A stretch of 64,000 bases of DNA, taken from NCBI GenBank assembly GCA_964058845.1, contig CAXKVR010000116.1, positions 62,001 to 126,000 on the forward strand, given 5' to 3'. This stretch comes from Carex sylvatica (taxonomy: Eukaryota > Streptophyta > Magnoliopsida > Poales > Cyperaceae). A program made the position numbers and the translations under genes. The notes below the pieces were generated by a model, which was given only the letters and a program-made list of their open reading frames with translations, was not told the DNA's origin and searched no databases. Below are positions 48,470 to 60,693 of the stretch, one piece after another; the stretch's first letter is position 1; every line of letters starts with the position of its first letter.

Positions 48470-51260
48470 TGTGAAATTAAATTATGGGATTTGAAATTTT
48501 TCCAAACGACGTAATTATCGATTTAAAAATACGGCTTTCAAGTTTTAAATTTTATAAGGAATTAAATTAAAACATTCAACACATTTAAAATAAAATAAAA
48601 GTTCATAATAAGTTTTTAAATAAATAAAAATATTTATTTTAAACATTTTTGAACTTGTACGAAAACTCGTTGCTAATTAATAAGGGACAATTAACTAGGA
48701 AAGAAAAATATTTATTTTTATTTAGATTTGAAACGACGAATTACACGTAAATTTAGATTAGTTATAAAATAACGAATTGTGCGACTTAGAAATAGTTAAT
48801 CAAATACGTAAATTAGTTATCTGATTCCTTTAAAATTTTATAATTCCAACTTCACATTTTTAAAATATAGAACAACTATACTATTAAAGTGAATACAAAA
48901 TTAGTAATAATTATACGTTATATATATATATATACTCTACTAAGATATTAATATTAGAAATTTTAAACAATAGGTAACCGTTTCGTTTTTAAAATTTTAT
49001 AAACAAATTAAGTATCTAAGTTATAAAATAACTAAAATATATTAAGTTAAATATTAGTTAGTAATAAATATACAATTTATATATTTTATTAAAATAATAA
49101 CATTAGGAATTTTTAATAATAAACTAACTTCTGAAACCGCATTCGATCGATTATAATAATTATAGATAAAATCAAATAAATCAAAATAGATAATAAATCA
49201 GGATATATTAAGTAGGACACGTATAAAATTTCTGTAACTCATGACTAATTATTTTGCGAATAATTTGACATTTAAATTTTTACAAGCAATATATCTTCAA
49301 ATTAAATTATTGAAACTATAAATTAGTTTAGATTAAAATTAGATTAATTAAGGTCAAAGTGAATGAACAATATCTGACTAACTGGTTCAGTCCGACTGAC
49401 TGAATTGGTAATTTTTATAAAATTAAAATAATCACCAATACGACTAAACATTTAGATGGGGCGAGGGTTAGAATAATTTAGCGTAAATTTTAATTAGTGT
49501 AAATTACGTAATTTCATATCAGTACGAGTTTGATCCGTGGACTGATCCGGTTGACCCGCAGTTTGGAGCATCTACGGATCCCGCTGATTTTGCTGAGGGT
49601 TAGTTGCAGAGTCTTCAACCCTACAGGTGTGGGATATCTGAATTATTTTTTTCGTGAGTGTACTCTTACTAGTCGATCTATCTGACCTGATATCTGTACT
49701 ATTTATTTAAGTAGTTGCATTAAACTGTAGAGCATGTTTATTCTTTTTCTGCACTGCAGGTAGAATTGTATAAATCTTGAAAAATCTGAATTTAATGTAT
49801 TGAAAGATATTAATGTTATATATATATTAGGATATTAGTTTGTCTTCTTCTCGTAGAAGACAATATAATATTATTATTATATTACGTGCATATGCATGCA
49901 TTGGTGAGTGCTGAGCAAGGCCGAGTGACTTCGTTCCGTCTCGGTGTCACTTGGCATGTGACAGCCCGACAGCCACTGAGCTTAGCGTCACTTGATTCTC
50001 AGATGGCCTTAGAATTTATATTATATGTATAAACTTTTATTATATATCATTTTCGATCATTTTATTTTTATACGTGAGCAGTTCTGATCTCGAGTTCTGT
50101 GGCACAGTACGATTCGGGAATTTATTCATTCCTTACATTAGGAGCTACTCTGCCTAGAACGGAAGTTCCCAAGGTCCGATGCGGACCTTGAGGAATGAAG
50201 TACAAGTGCATAAGGTCGACGAGCCTTGATGCACGGGACCGGATGCGAGCCCCTTGTCCTATTGGTCTGGCCGGACGATAGAGTTCTCTCCTGCTCATGA
50301 GGGAAGAGATTAACAATTTTATGACATGCATTGTATGAATTCTCCTATTTTATATGTTTGGGTGATGAATCATTAGGCGAGATGACACACCGAATTTTTG
50401 ATATAACCATCGGCTAGTGTGTTGTATAACTTGTGGGCAATGCTCGATGTCATTAGGCAACGTGTATCATTGTACCTATGAACACAGTCCTTGGATTATA
50501 TTATTCGGATCTTTTGATCCTATTGGCATGGCACATGGTGATATACTTGACCGTATTATTATTATTATTATTATCATTATTATATTTTGGGCACACAATG
50601 CGAGGAGTACTGGATTCCGACTTGATTTCTATCCGATATTATACTTTGATTTTATTTTGGGTTATTCTGCATGTTGGCATAATAGAATAATCGCATCATG
50701 GTATCATTAAAAAATATTATAAATTTTATTAGATATTAATATAGATTCACACGTATGCATATTTTAAAGTTTATTCATTTTATAATTAAAAGTGCTTTGA
50801 CCGTAGAGGATCCCTGAGGGGATAATTCTGGGTCACATACTGGGCGATTAGTCGCTCACCCACAAGTTGTTTCGTGGATTTATAGGTATAGAGTCTAGCG
50901 GTCCGCAGCAGGAAGTGCCAGGAGTTGTCCCTAATGGTCACGTCGTTTGATTTACTTTTATTTAGGGTTTTGATTAGGATCACGAGTATCCGTATTCTTG
51001 TATCCTATATACGGATCTCGCTAGATCATGTACTCCGTTTCATTAGTGGATGTTATTTTTGGATCCGAGACGGATCGTATTGTATGACATGTATGTTTAT
51101 ATTTATTTATTGTTTATGTGACTGATGCTGATACTTTATCTTATGCTTCCACTGTTGTTTGATTAATTTATTATTTTAGCCTTGCGTACTTAATGATTAA
51201 TTAAGTACGAGGCGAGGTTGATCACATCTTAATCCAGAATTCTTGATTTGGGGTGTGACA
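48470..51260 (+). mobile_element. Candidate solo LTR, 2.8 kb
   Basis: It starts tgtgaaattaaattatggga and ends gatttggggtgtgaca, a common form of plant LTR end, with TG and CA termini. It is flanked by the 5-bp repeat tgaca (48465-48469 and 51261-51265), the duplication size of LTR retrotransposons. Base composition changes at both borders. No gag or pol, second LTR, primer-binding site or polypurine tract is visible, so a solo LTR is the simplest reading. A short coding-like phrase (EFDPWTDPVDPQFG) occurs near 49530. Confidence 0.5.
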
Positions 51261-51265
51261 TGACA

Positions 51266-51959
51266 TCTCAACAGAAAATAAAGTTTTAACCACTATGTTA
51301 TAACTAAATATTTGTCATTTATTAAGGGTGGATAGACTATATAAAATGTTTTAAAAAAAATTCAATTAAATTCTTATAGGTATAGTTAAAATTTTAAAAT
51401 TATAGAGGTGGTTTAGTTACGTACTTTTGGCTAAGCCTTACATCCGTCCCTGAGTGACAAATTACAAATTTTAGATTTTTCGATTACCTCTTTTTTTATT
51501 CTTTTTAGGTAATTGTCACTTTGCAAAGATTAGCAAGATGGCTATCAACCATTAAATTTCTCCAGATTGATTGGTTAAATTTTATCTTCATTAGTCATGA
51601 CTTGATCTCTTATTTGAAACTTAATTGTCCTCTTTTATATATGTATGTCAACTTGTTCATAAAACAATAAATATATCAAGTAATTTTGGATTGAGGTTGA
51701 CGTGCATGGATTAACGAGCATAGTTCTGACACTGTTATTTCTTAATTGGCTAGTTGTTTGAATCAGAATCAGATCAGAGATGCTGACCAGTTATAATTTG
51801 AAATTTTGTTTATATGAATCATTGTAGTGACAGTGACAGTGGGTATGTATTTTGTCCAGTACCATTGCTTAGAAAAATAGTACTTGCAAAGGGAGTACAG
51901 ATTTCTTATGGGTAAGTTTACATCACATGATATTTGAGAGGTCCTTTCTCCCCGTAAGC
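51266..51959. other. Intergenic, no gene seen
   Basis: AT-rich sequence without recognisable features. Confidence 0.4.
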
Positions 51960-51967
51960 ATTCTATG

Positions 51968-52517
51968 TAGAGGTGTTCATCGGTTCATTCATCAGTTCGG
52001 TTTCGATCTGAACTAGGTAAATTAAAGTTATAATTCGATCGGTTTCAAAAATAGAACTGAATTGAACCGATTTAGCATTGTAATCGAATCAAATTGAAAT
52101 AGAACTGAACTGAACCGATTTAGCATTGTAATCGAATCAAACTGAAATAGAACTGAACTGAACCGATTTAGCATTGTAATCGAATCAAACTGAAATTTTA
52201 TTTCAGTTTGTTCAGTTCAAACCGAAATATATTAATTTTTGTATATAAAGCAATTGATTTATAATCAACCGAAGTATATTAAGAAATAAACCGTAGTATT
52301 TAAAGCAATTGATTAAAAAATAAATCGGGTATTAAGAAATAAACCGGAGCAATCCGGATCAAATTCATAATATATAAAAGTTTGATCGATTCAGTTATTT
52401 CGGTTTCAAACTGAACTGAAGTTATAATTCAATTTTAAAAAACAAACTGAACCGTTTGATTCAAACTAATTCGGTTCGGTTCAAAACCAAATAAACCGAA
52501 CCCAATGAACACCCCTA
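51968..52517. mobile_element. hAT-type MITE
   Basis: A 550-bp element with ends tagaggtgttcat and atgaacacccccta-like (exactly atgaacacccct plus a). The perfect 8-bp target duplication is attctatg (51960-51967 and 52518-52525), the hAT-superfamily size. Inside, a unit of about 48 bp (gaactgaactgaaccgattt and following) is repeated about three times at 52045-52195. Confidence 0.75.
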
Positions 52518-52525
52518 ATTCTATG

Positions 52526-54430
52526 CCATCAACAAAAATAAAGAATAATGTTAAGCACCAGTCTTAATCTGATCCGATGATTCTGAGATGAGATCAAGCC
52601 TCTAGACCTGAGATGAGATCAAGCCTCTAGACCTTGCGTTGCAACATATTTAGATCTATAGTTTTTTTGTTGTTGTTGTTGTAAAGATAATTTTGGAGTT
52701 GCTTGATTTGCTGAGAACTACTTTATTTGGAGAAGCAAATCAGAGATCGAAAAGAAGAGTAGATAATGGTAACTGGTAAGCAGTAAAGCAGATCATTCGT
52801 TTCCTAGTTAATTGTCATGTACTCCCGGTCTACAAATATTTTCCCCATCTGCGATCTTAAACCCTAAATCCCAACTTCACTTCCTCCAAAGCAGCGTGAG
52901 AGAGATCAGAGAGAGAGAAGGGAGAAGGGAGGAGAAGTGAGATCTCATCTCCTAAAGTGAGAGCGAGAGAGAGAGAGCGACAAGAGAGATCGGGGTAGAG
53001 ATCAGAGCTGAGAGAGATCGAATCTTCTTAGCGAAAGTGTATCTCATAACTGATATTTTATTTTATCGATTATGGGGTACACTCTCGTGAAATATTAAAA
53101 AATAAAATATCAATTATGGGGTACACTAATTAATCAAACACACTGTAGTTGGATGTTATGGTTTATGAAATTCAACTGTATTTTTTTTTTTTTGCTATGA
53201 TTTGGTGTACCAAAAAAAAGAAGAAAAAAGAAAAGAAAAAAGGAAAATAATATAGTTAGACTTCATAGATCATAACGTATAACGTTCAGTTACAATGTCA
53301 TGGACGTTACAAACTATAACATTATTTTTATTTTTCAAAATCTAATGAAATGGTTTTCTATTATTGATATTTTTATTTTTCCTATTAATAAAAAAAAACG
53401 GTTTGAACTTGGCATGTTAATGTTTAAATTCGTACTTAAAACTCATTTCCAAAAGTCCACCTTTAAAATCAAAAGGTTAACGGTTCCAATAGCACGTTTT
53501 ACACTTAATTGTTTGAACTTTGAAATTTTGTCATTTGATTATAGCGTTCATACATAAAAAGGACAAAATGCCTTATGACCCAAATAGCTTCCCCACAGGC
53601 GACAGTTTGAACTTTGAACTTTGAACTTTCTTTTTTGAGGAAGAAGATTGAACTTTGATGAAAACAAAAACGGACAAATGATTTACGACCCAATAAACTT
53701 CCCAAAAGTTCTCCTTCCGAACATAAGAAAATTTTACATTCCTAACATGTTACTTTATGTATATATTACAATATTTAATTTTATTGTTTATAGTCTTAAT
53801 CTTTTATTCAATTAATTATATTTTTAAGTATGATTTGCTTTTATTAACCCACCTTTTATTTCTTATTGTAATATTGTAAACTTTAATTATACTTTTATCT
53901 ATAAAAATAAATTTGATAAATTTTCTACTTATAATCAATTTTAGAAGTTAAGAAAGAAATTTTATCATCATAAGTTTTATTAGAAATATTTTTTAGACTA
54001 TAAGTAGTTTTGGAATATGTCGTGCAAATTGTGTTGAAATCTTGCATCACACGACACAAATACAGCACATGATCGAACCACTTCTATTTCTTTTCAAATA
54101 TGTTGTGCAAATTTTGTGCTGCATTTGTGTATATTGAATATATTGGAGAATTATATTTAAAAATAGATTATTTCAAATAAGATAATTAAGATTTCACATG
54201 ACTAAAGAAATTTACAAACCGTCTAATGAACCAACAATTAAATATTTTACTTTTTTTGCATTTTAAAAAATACAAATTTAATCAATATTGAACAATAACT
54301 AAATCAATTGTTGTTAAAAACTAGTACACAAATGGACAAATAAAATGGCATAAATCTATAAAAATAAATGTACATTATCTACTTAAAATTATGTTAATCT
54401 TTAATCCCTACTAAGGTGACAAGAGTAATC
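52526..54430. other. Intergenic with a leader-like purine tract
   Basis: A 25-bp direct repeat (ctgagatgagatcaagcctc and following) lies at about 52588-52640. At 52855-53010 a gene-leader-like stretch (cttaaaccctaaatcccaac, then (ga)n) is followed by no open frame. An inverted repeat around gattatggggtacac lies at about 53058-53130. No gene is called. Confidence 0.4.
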
Positions 54431-54795
54431 ATTGATGGAAGAGTATTTCACATATACCTGAATTAATTTGAACCCATTATTTTTTTTTTGTATGTCTTAT
54501 ATTCTAGTGAGTCTATAAAATTGATGGAAGAGTATCACGCATATACCTAAATTAGTTTCAACCGAGCGATTTTTTTTTTGTCAGTCTTATATTCACGTAA
54601 GTCTATAAAATTAATGGAAGAGTATCACACATATACCTGAATTAGTTTCAACCGGGTGATTTTTTTTTCTAACTTATATTCACATGAGTCTATAAAATTG
54701 ATAGAGGAATATCACGCATATATCTAAATTAGTTTCAACCGAACGATTTTTTTTTTTTCTGCCTTATATTGACATGAGTATTTAAAATTCGTACC
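54431..54795 (+). repeat. About 90-bp tandem repeat, four copies
   Basis: The phrase gatggaagagtatcac, followed by gcatatacc, then a poly(T) tract and ttatattcac, recurs at about 54434, 54523, 54613 and 54701 with moderate divergence. Confidence 0.75.
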
Positions 54796-55089
54796 AGATT
54801 AAAATAAATGGCCCGTATTTCATGGTCAGGTCAGATACCGGATTAAAATAAATGATCCGAATTTCATTGTACCTAACCAGGTCAGGTCAGGTCAGGTCAG
54901 GTCAGGTACATCACTGGATCTGAATTGATCATTTATCTCCGCTGGGGACTCACTTGAGTAAGCGTAGCAAAATTCAAGAAAATAAAAAATAAAAAAGGCA
55001 GAGACCAAGTTGGAACTGAGAAGATCCGACCGTTCCCTGCCTACTGCCATTTGTAGCTTTGTGTTGACGCCGAAGGAAAGAAATTCAGA
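54796..55089. other. Short intergenic stretch with (ggtca)n
   Basis: An aggtc pentamer run lies at 54880-54905. No gene is seen. Confidence 0.4.
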
Positions 55090-55287
55090 ACTCGTATCCT
55101 CTGCATTAACTCAAAAGGGAATCTTTTGAGTTAATGAATCTTGACAATCCGATATGTTTTAAAATTCGTGCAAACTAGATTCGCACTAATATTAAAGTCC
55201 CCGGATTGGCTCCGTTTAAAATTAGACGGTTGATATTTATTAACACTAAAGATTTCACTTTTGAGTTAATGCAGAGGATACGCTTTC
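55090..55287. mobile_element. Small MITE upstream of the 55-57 kb gene
   Basis: The arms pair cgtatcctctgcattaactc (55093 on) with its complement ending near 55282. An 11-bp direct repeat, agaaattcaga, lies at 55079-55089 and 55288-55298. The long duplication suggests a Mutator-like insertion. Confidence 0.6.
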
Positions 55288-55346
55288 AGAAATTCAGAGC
55301 CAGCAAATACCTTCCATTCTCTCTCTCAGAAAGAAAAATAGTGGGC

Positions 55347-55377
<31 letters not shown>

Positions 55378-55610
55378 GAAACCTTGGCAGGGTTGCCAAG
55401 TGGAAGAAAGGGTTCTCTCTCTCTCTCTCTCTTTCTTCATCCAGTGAATAAATTGGTCGGATACTCCACGCCATCCTTAGCCCAGTTGCTTGAGCTTCTT
55501 TGCTTCCTCCCTCCCCCTTTCTTTATTACGACACTTTTGACCCTGAGGTATATAATATTCTCCTCTTCCAGAAAATATCAGATAGTGCCACCGAGAAACC
55601 TATCAGAAAG

Positions 55611-57558
55611 AGTAAGTCCAACTAGTATTTATTTTCTCTTTTCTGTCAAATTTTTAATAATTGGTTCTTTTTTAGTGTTTTTTTTGTTGAAGTTGATGCT
55701 TTATTTGTCAATCCCGAGTAGAAATCAGGTTCTGTTTTGTATGACTATTGGATTTTTTTCACAAATTTCTTATTTACAAATAAATGGTACTGATAGAAGG
55801 TTCTAATAAAAATTAAGGTTTTTTATATTTTTTTTTTTCATATTTAAGGTTCTTGATATATTCATAATTTTGGTTTTTCTTTGCCATTAATTCATATACT
55901 CACAATCTTTTGTAACTTGTGTATTGAAGTGTATCCCCGTCTAACGGTGAGGTCTCAAGACGACCCGATTACAGAGGAAGAAGATTCAAATTTAAATAAA
56001 AGTGATGAAATGGTTATTGAATCTCTTTCTCCAATGGCAAATGAATGCTTGAAATCTCCAGTAAAGCAAGGTAAAGACACTTTTCTCATGTTATATCTAT
56101 TTTTCAGTTATTATCTGTCATTGTTTCCTTGTTTACTAATTTGGTACCGATCCAAGGTGGTTTGTAGTTTGTACTAATGCATTACATGGCTGGTACCTGA
56201 AACTGAATTGGTATTGGTACGAAGAATGTATTGCTTCATATATGCCGTTTTCTTGGGTTCCACTAAACATAAATCTGGATTACACTAAACCCTGCAATCG
56301 GATATTAGCTGTGCAAGAAACCTAAACTCATTGTGTGTACTGGTACAATACCAATCTGCGGCATTAGAAATGTTGATACTATCACAATCTATTAATTATT
56401 TTACTTTTAGGAAATAATTCTGAAAACCGGCCACATACACCATGTGCAACGCCTTCCAAATCGCTCTCTAAGTCGCATCCTGTGTCTTTTACATCTACAC
56501 TGGTCAAAACAGCAGGTCAGATTTTGAATAGAAGGTCAGCTTAAAAATTACAGTAGTGTACAGCATCAGTGTAACTTTCTTGTACTTCCTATGTTTTGTT
56601 ATTATCTGTGCTTTTTATTGGTTCATCGTCTTGCTAATTACACATTCGGAGTCTAAATTGTATGGTTGCACTGCTGAGGTTGGTAATTATAGATGGTAGA
56701 TTACATTGAGACTAAATTGCAGATTTATGGTTGATTGAACGTAATTTACATATTATGGATTTGACAAATGGTACTCTGTGTGTATAGTGCCATACCGGTA
56801 CAGATTATACTCCTTCAGGTAAGCAGATTTCGGTTAGTAACCTTTACAGTTCAGAGAACTAATTAAACTTCTGATTAATACAGAGAAGTCTGGGAAGAAT
56901 ACTGGAGATAAAACTGATAGACCGAATTTGTTTTTGCGGCCTCGAGCAGTGGTTTCTAGTCGAGGTACAAATTTACCCTAGATTGTGAAATTTTCAACAA
57001 GTGATGAGCCTCGGTTTCAATAAGTGATGAGTGATTTTTTTGCTAATTGCCAGTATTTTTTAATAGAAATAGTAGATGCCCATTTTTTCGGCTATTAGCA
57101 GTACCAAGATGTACCTGTTGATCTGTACTATACAGTCTATACCTGGCAATGTGGTGTTGGAGATGTAACATTCTGGTTTTTATCAAAATGTGATGGGTCA
57201 AACTGAACTGAGATTGGTCAAAATCGTTGTTGTGTACAACTAGAAACTATAAAATCTAAGATTGATTGTGGATAGATAGAAAAGGCATCGGAAACTGACT
57301 CTTAAATTCTCTGATTTACTGTCAGACAATGATGATTTGATTGCCCTCCAGAACCGACGAATAGAAAAGAAAGCTCCAAGGGTTAAAAAATGTTACATAA
57401 ATTCAGCACCCAATAGAAAAGAGAAGGATGAGAATAAGAACCTTGGTTCCGTACCGGTTTCTGCAACAAAAACTCAGGATCAACGACCATCCACTGGTAA
57501 AAGGAAAGAAGCGAGTGCAACAAGAAGAAATGCAACCATAATTGCAAGGCCAACCTAG
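55611..57558 (+). CDS. Basic protein of unknown function, four coding exons
   Basis: I do not recognise the family. Exons 55930-56070, 56411-56515, 56884-56964 and 57326-57558 have good GT-AG borders and join in one frame to a stop at 57556. Upstream, a leader exon ends at 55611 (aga|gtaagt). Splicing it to acceptor gaag at 55929 creates an ATG from A (55611) plus TG (55930-55931), giving 186 residues starting MYPRLTVRSQDDP. No other ATG lies upstream in that frame after the stop at 55491. The protein is Ser/Thr/Pro- and Lys/Arg-rich with TP sites (RPHTPCATPSKSLSK), then NLFLRPRAVVSSR, LIALQNRRIEKKAPRVKKC and a basic C-terminus. It looks disordered and perhaps nuclear. If the split start is wrong, translation may begin further downstream (for example at the codon for MVIESLSP). 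Confidence 0.6.
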
Positions 57559-59536
57559 ATTACTTGCCCGGTTACCCCCTTCTGATGTCAAATTTTTGAA
57601 TATTATGAGAAATATCTTTTAATCTAGTATTTTTTTTTGTTGTTGTTATGGATTTTTCGAAGAGTTTGCTACGTGTTGTTTTCATTTGTAGAGACTAGAG
57701 AGCTTGGATAGTTTCCTTGAAAGCGGCTATTTTAACTTGTAAAAGCTATTTCAAATGTTATGTTCCTTCTCCATGAATAATATGCCTTCTTCACATAGAT
57801 TAAAGAAGTATCTTTGATTCTATGTTGTCAGAATATTCATAATTTACTGGATTTTTTATATCTTAACCGGATTCTCAACTCATGGTTTAACAAATTCAGA
57901 TATAAACAAGTAGAATGTTAAACAAGCACTTTGAGTGTGAATAATATATACATTTTTTAACATTTGTTGGCAACTTTGACTCTAATAATTTTTTTTAGTG
58001 CAAATATTTTTTTTACTCTAATAATTTAATTTAAAATTTAAAAAAAATTGTGTAAATGTATTACTCATCAAGTATTATCGATTTCAACAGTTTTCATTCA
58101 GCATTATTTGAAATTAATTCGATAGCTTTTCAATTCTACTCTGAAAATGTATCTTTTTCATTTAAAAAACCATAGAATTTAAAAATATTTCATTTGCCCA
58201 AAATCGATCTCCAAAATAATTCAAAATATGTGACAAATTATGTGGAAGCTTGAGAAAAATAGTAAAAGAAAATCATACTCAATAAAAATATAGTTTTTTT
58301 TTTTTTCCTGAAAACCATGACAGCTGGCAAGTTGAATGAAAAAAGAAGGAAAATTAGAAGATGCATTGTTTTAGGCCCAAATAAAAGAAACAAGTTGTAT
58401 TCTCTAGCTACAGTTTTGAGGCCCAGATAGAAGTAGACATTTTTTATTGGATTAGAAGGCCTATTGGGCTCAGAATTCTATAGCATTCCCCAAAAATGTA
58501 TTTTTAGATGTATATATTATAGGCTATTAGGCTTTATAATTTGAGATTAAACTAAAATTTTGTAAAAACTGGATGAACTCTCGGGCTACACACCTTCACT
58601 AAATCAGCTATAGCTATGGTTGAAATTGTAGAGCAAGGGATGTCAGAAATTTTAATAAATTTTATGAATAAATATTTATATTACTTGTTTTAAGATTTTG
58701 TTCGAAATTTTGTTTGCTTACAATTATAACCATACAAAAATTTATATTGCATTTCCTCGAATATTTTTTAATTTATTTGGGTAATAACATGAACATGTTG
58801 CTCGCCACCTGTGGATCACATTTTGACATTACGCATGTCAATAGTATATCTTTATTCGTACTTTTTTTTTTATTGAATTTAATAAATGTTATACCGTACG
58901 TTTTCTTATAATAATTTTAAGCTGTATTCGACACAATTATAAAACTTTAGATCATAACCAAAATTAATTATTTCTTTTTTGCTTTCATTTTCAATAATAA
59001 TGAACAATTACATTTCACCAGATGGTGTACTGAAAAAAATCAGAATTGTTAACATGATTTAAAAAAATAATTTTTAGTTTTTTTTTTAAAATAACAGAAA
59101 AAGCAAACTTAAAATTAATGAAGCATTGCTGAACCTAGTGAATTAAACTTGAACATGTAGTTCATTTTTTAGGCAAGCGGGATTAACTTTTTTTTTATTT
59201 AACCATGAAACAGAAGCATGTCTAATAGTAATGCGCATTAATAAAACACTTGATAAATAAGAAAACAATATAATTGATTAATTATGAATAGAAAGTCAGT
59301 AATTATTAAATAAGAAAATAATATAAAAATATATACTTACCTTAAGAAATAAGTAAATAGATGACAGAAATAGAAATAGCGCTTTAACCTTCCTACAATC
59401 TTCTCTCATATTTTTATATTTAGAATTAGGGTCCGTTATATAAACACCCCCATACTCTCTCTCTCTTTTTTTTTATCAAATCTATACGCTCCTCCTCCTC
59501 CTCCTCTCTCTCTCTCTCTCTACTCGCCATTTTGAC
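57559..59536. other. 3' flank and AT-rich intergenic stretch
   Basis: The first 270 bases are probably 3' UTR of the preceding gene and include the segment duplicated at 62.2 kb. The rest is AT-rich without a gene. A ctcctcctcctc/(ct)n leader-like tract at about 59490-59520 precedes the F-box pseudogene. Confidence 0.45.
57666..57829 (+). repeat. 3' flank segment duplicated at 62171-62330
   Basis: It starts tttgctacgtgttgttttca and runs through gaaagcggctattttaactt to aagaagtatctttgattcta. The second copy is about 4.5 kb downstream in the same orientation with scattered changes. Confidence 0.8.
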
Positions 59537-60693
59537 ATGGTGCCTTCTACCAAAAGGCAATCCATACCACCTACTTCACAAAATGGTCGTGCCTCGTCTC
59601 CCTTTCAAATGCATTTCTAAGGAAATATATTCTCTAATCAGTTCAGATGCCACATTTGCTGCCTATCAGTCCCGCTCAGCGAACACTTCATCAAGTGGCT
59701 TTGTTTACATGGCGCGTAATGGTTTATCGTTCTTCCCCGACCCGGAACTTATAGGTGTACCCGACCCATCCCTCAATTTCCTCAACCCAACATCTGGTGA
59801 GATCATGCTAGTCTCCTCCACAAACGGCCTACTTCTCCTTTATGGTAAATTCAGTGGCATGAAATCCTTCTGTGTGTGTAATCCTGATACCAAAGAGATG
59901 GCGTTCGTTCCAAATGCTATCGGGGAAAAATATTTCCGCACTGAAATGGGTCTTGCGTATGATCCTTGCGAGTTACCTCATTGGTTCACCATTGTTGATC
60001 CTCTGCTGCGCAACCATGGAGATGGTCTATTGTACCAGTTTAACGTCTTTCATTCAGACACCAGCAAATGGACCCGTTCTAGCCAGAGCATATATATAGA
60101 CACGATTTTAGCAGCGGTTAAAGCAGTATGCGCAGCGAAGGGAGTGATATATAATATATTGGTGTTGTGGAAAGTTTCTTTTGTGGTATGATATAAAGAG
60201 GGATATAGCAGGGTCCCTATCATTGCCGGTGATTGAAGGGAAGGTTATAGAAGGAGTCACTGGTGTAGGGGTCTGCGCTGGTGAAATCACATGTTGCCGT
60301 GCTTGGAGTGGCGGGATCGAAGTGTGGAGACTGACTGGGGGGTCCCACTGGGATAGGATGCATGCAGCGAGTTGGGATGGCATGGTAAATGCATTTGACT
60401 TTTGTCTTGGCATGCAGTTGCGCCACAAAAACAAGTCTGATTTGTTCTACAAGCGACGCATTGTACACCCGGTAGGATTTGATGGGAAATTTGCTTATAT
60501 TGCTGTGCGGCTCAAGTATCGAGATAACACTGAAAAGTTGTTCAGCTGTGAAATAGAGACAGGACTAGTTGTAGACAATGGTATGATTACTATAAAAGGG
60601 ACATGGCGCGGAGATCAAGCCTTCAATTATTCTAATAGCATGGCCCAAGTGCCGCAGATTTTGAAGGAGATTTCTAAGGAAACTGACATATGA
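59537..60693 (+). pseudogene. F-box-associated-domain protein pseudogene
   Basis: The remains are of a plant F-box protein with a kelch-like F-box-associated domain. The ATG at 59537 opens MVPSTKRQSIPPTS, but the F-box continues in another frame (HLLHKMVVPRLPFKCISKE). It also lacks about six residues where SLLRF-type sequence is expected. The domain then reads well: ANTSSSGFVYMARNG, FLNPTSGEIMLVSSTNGLLL, FCVCNPDTKEM and GLAYDP. At 60153-60159 a 7-bp insertion (aatatat) after GVIY shifts the frame. The rest continues in the new frame as LWYDIKRDIAGSLSLP, RAWSGGIEVWRL and HPVGFDGKFAYIAVRLKYRD, ending at 60693. Two frameshifts plus a damaged F-box make it non-functional, though most of the sequence is well preserved, suggesting recent loss. 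Confidence 0.75.

Noticed and set aside
55206..55451. 81-codon frame through the (ct)n leader
   Set aside because: It encodes Ser/Leu runs from a microsatellite and ends before any conserved exon.
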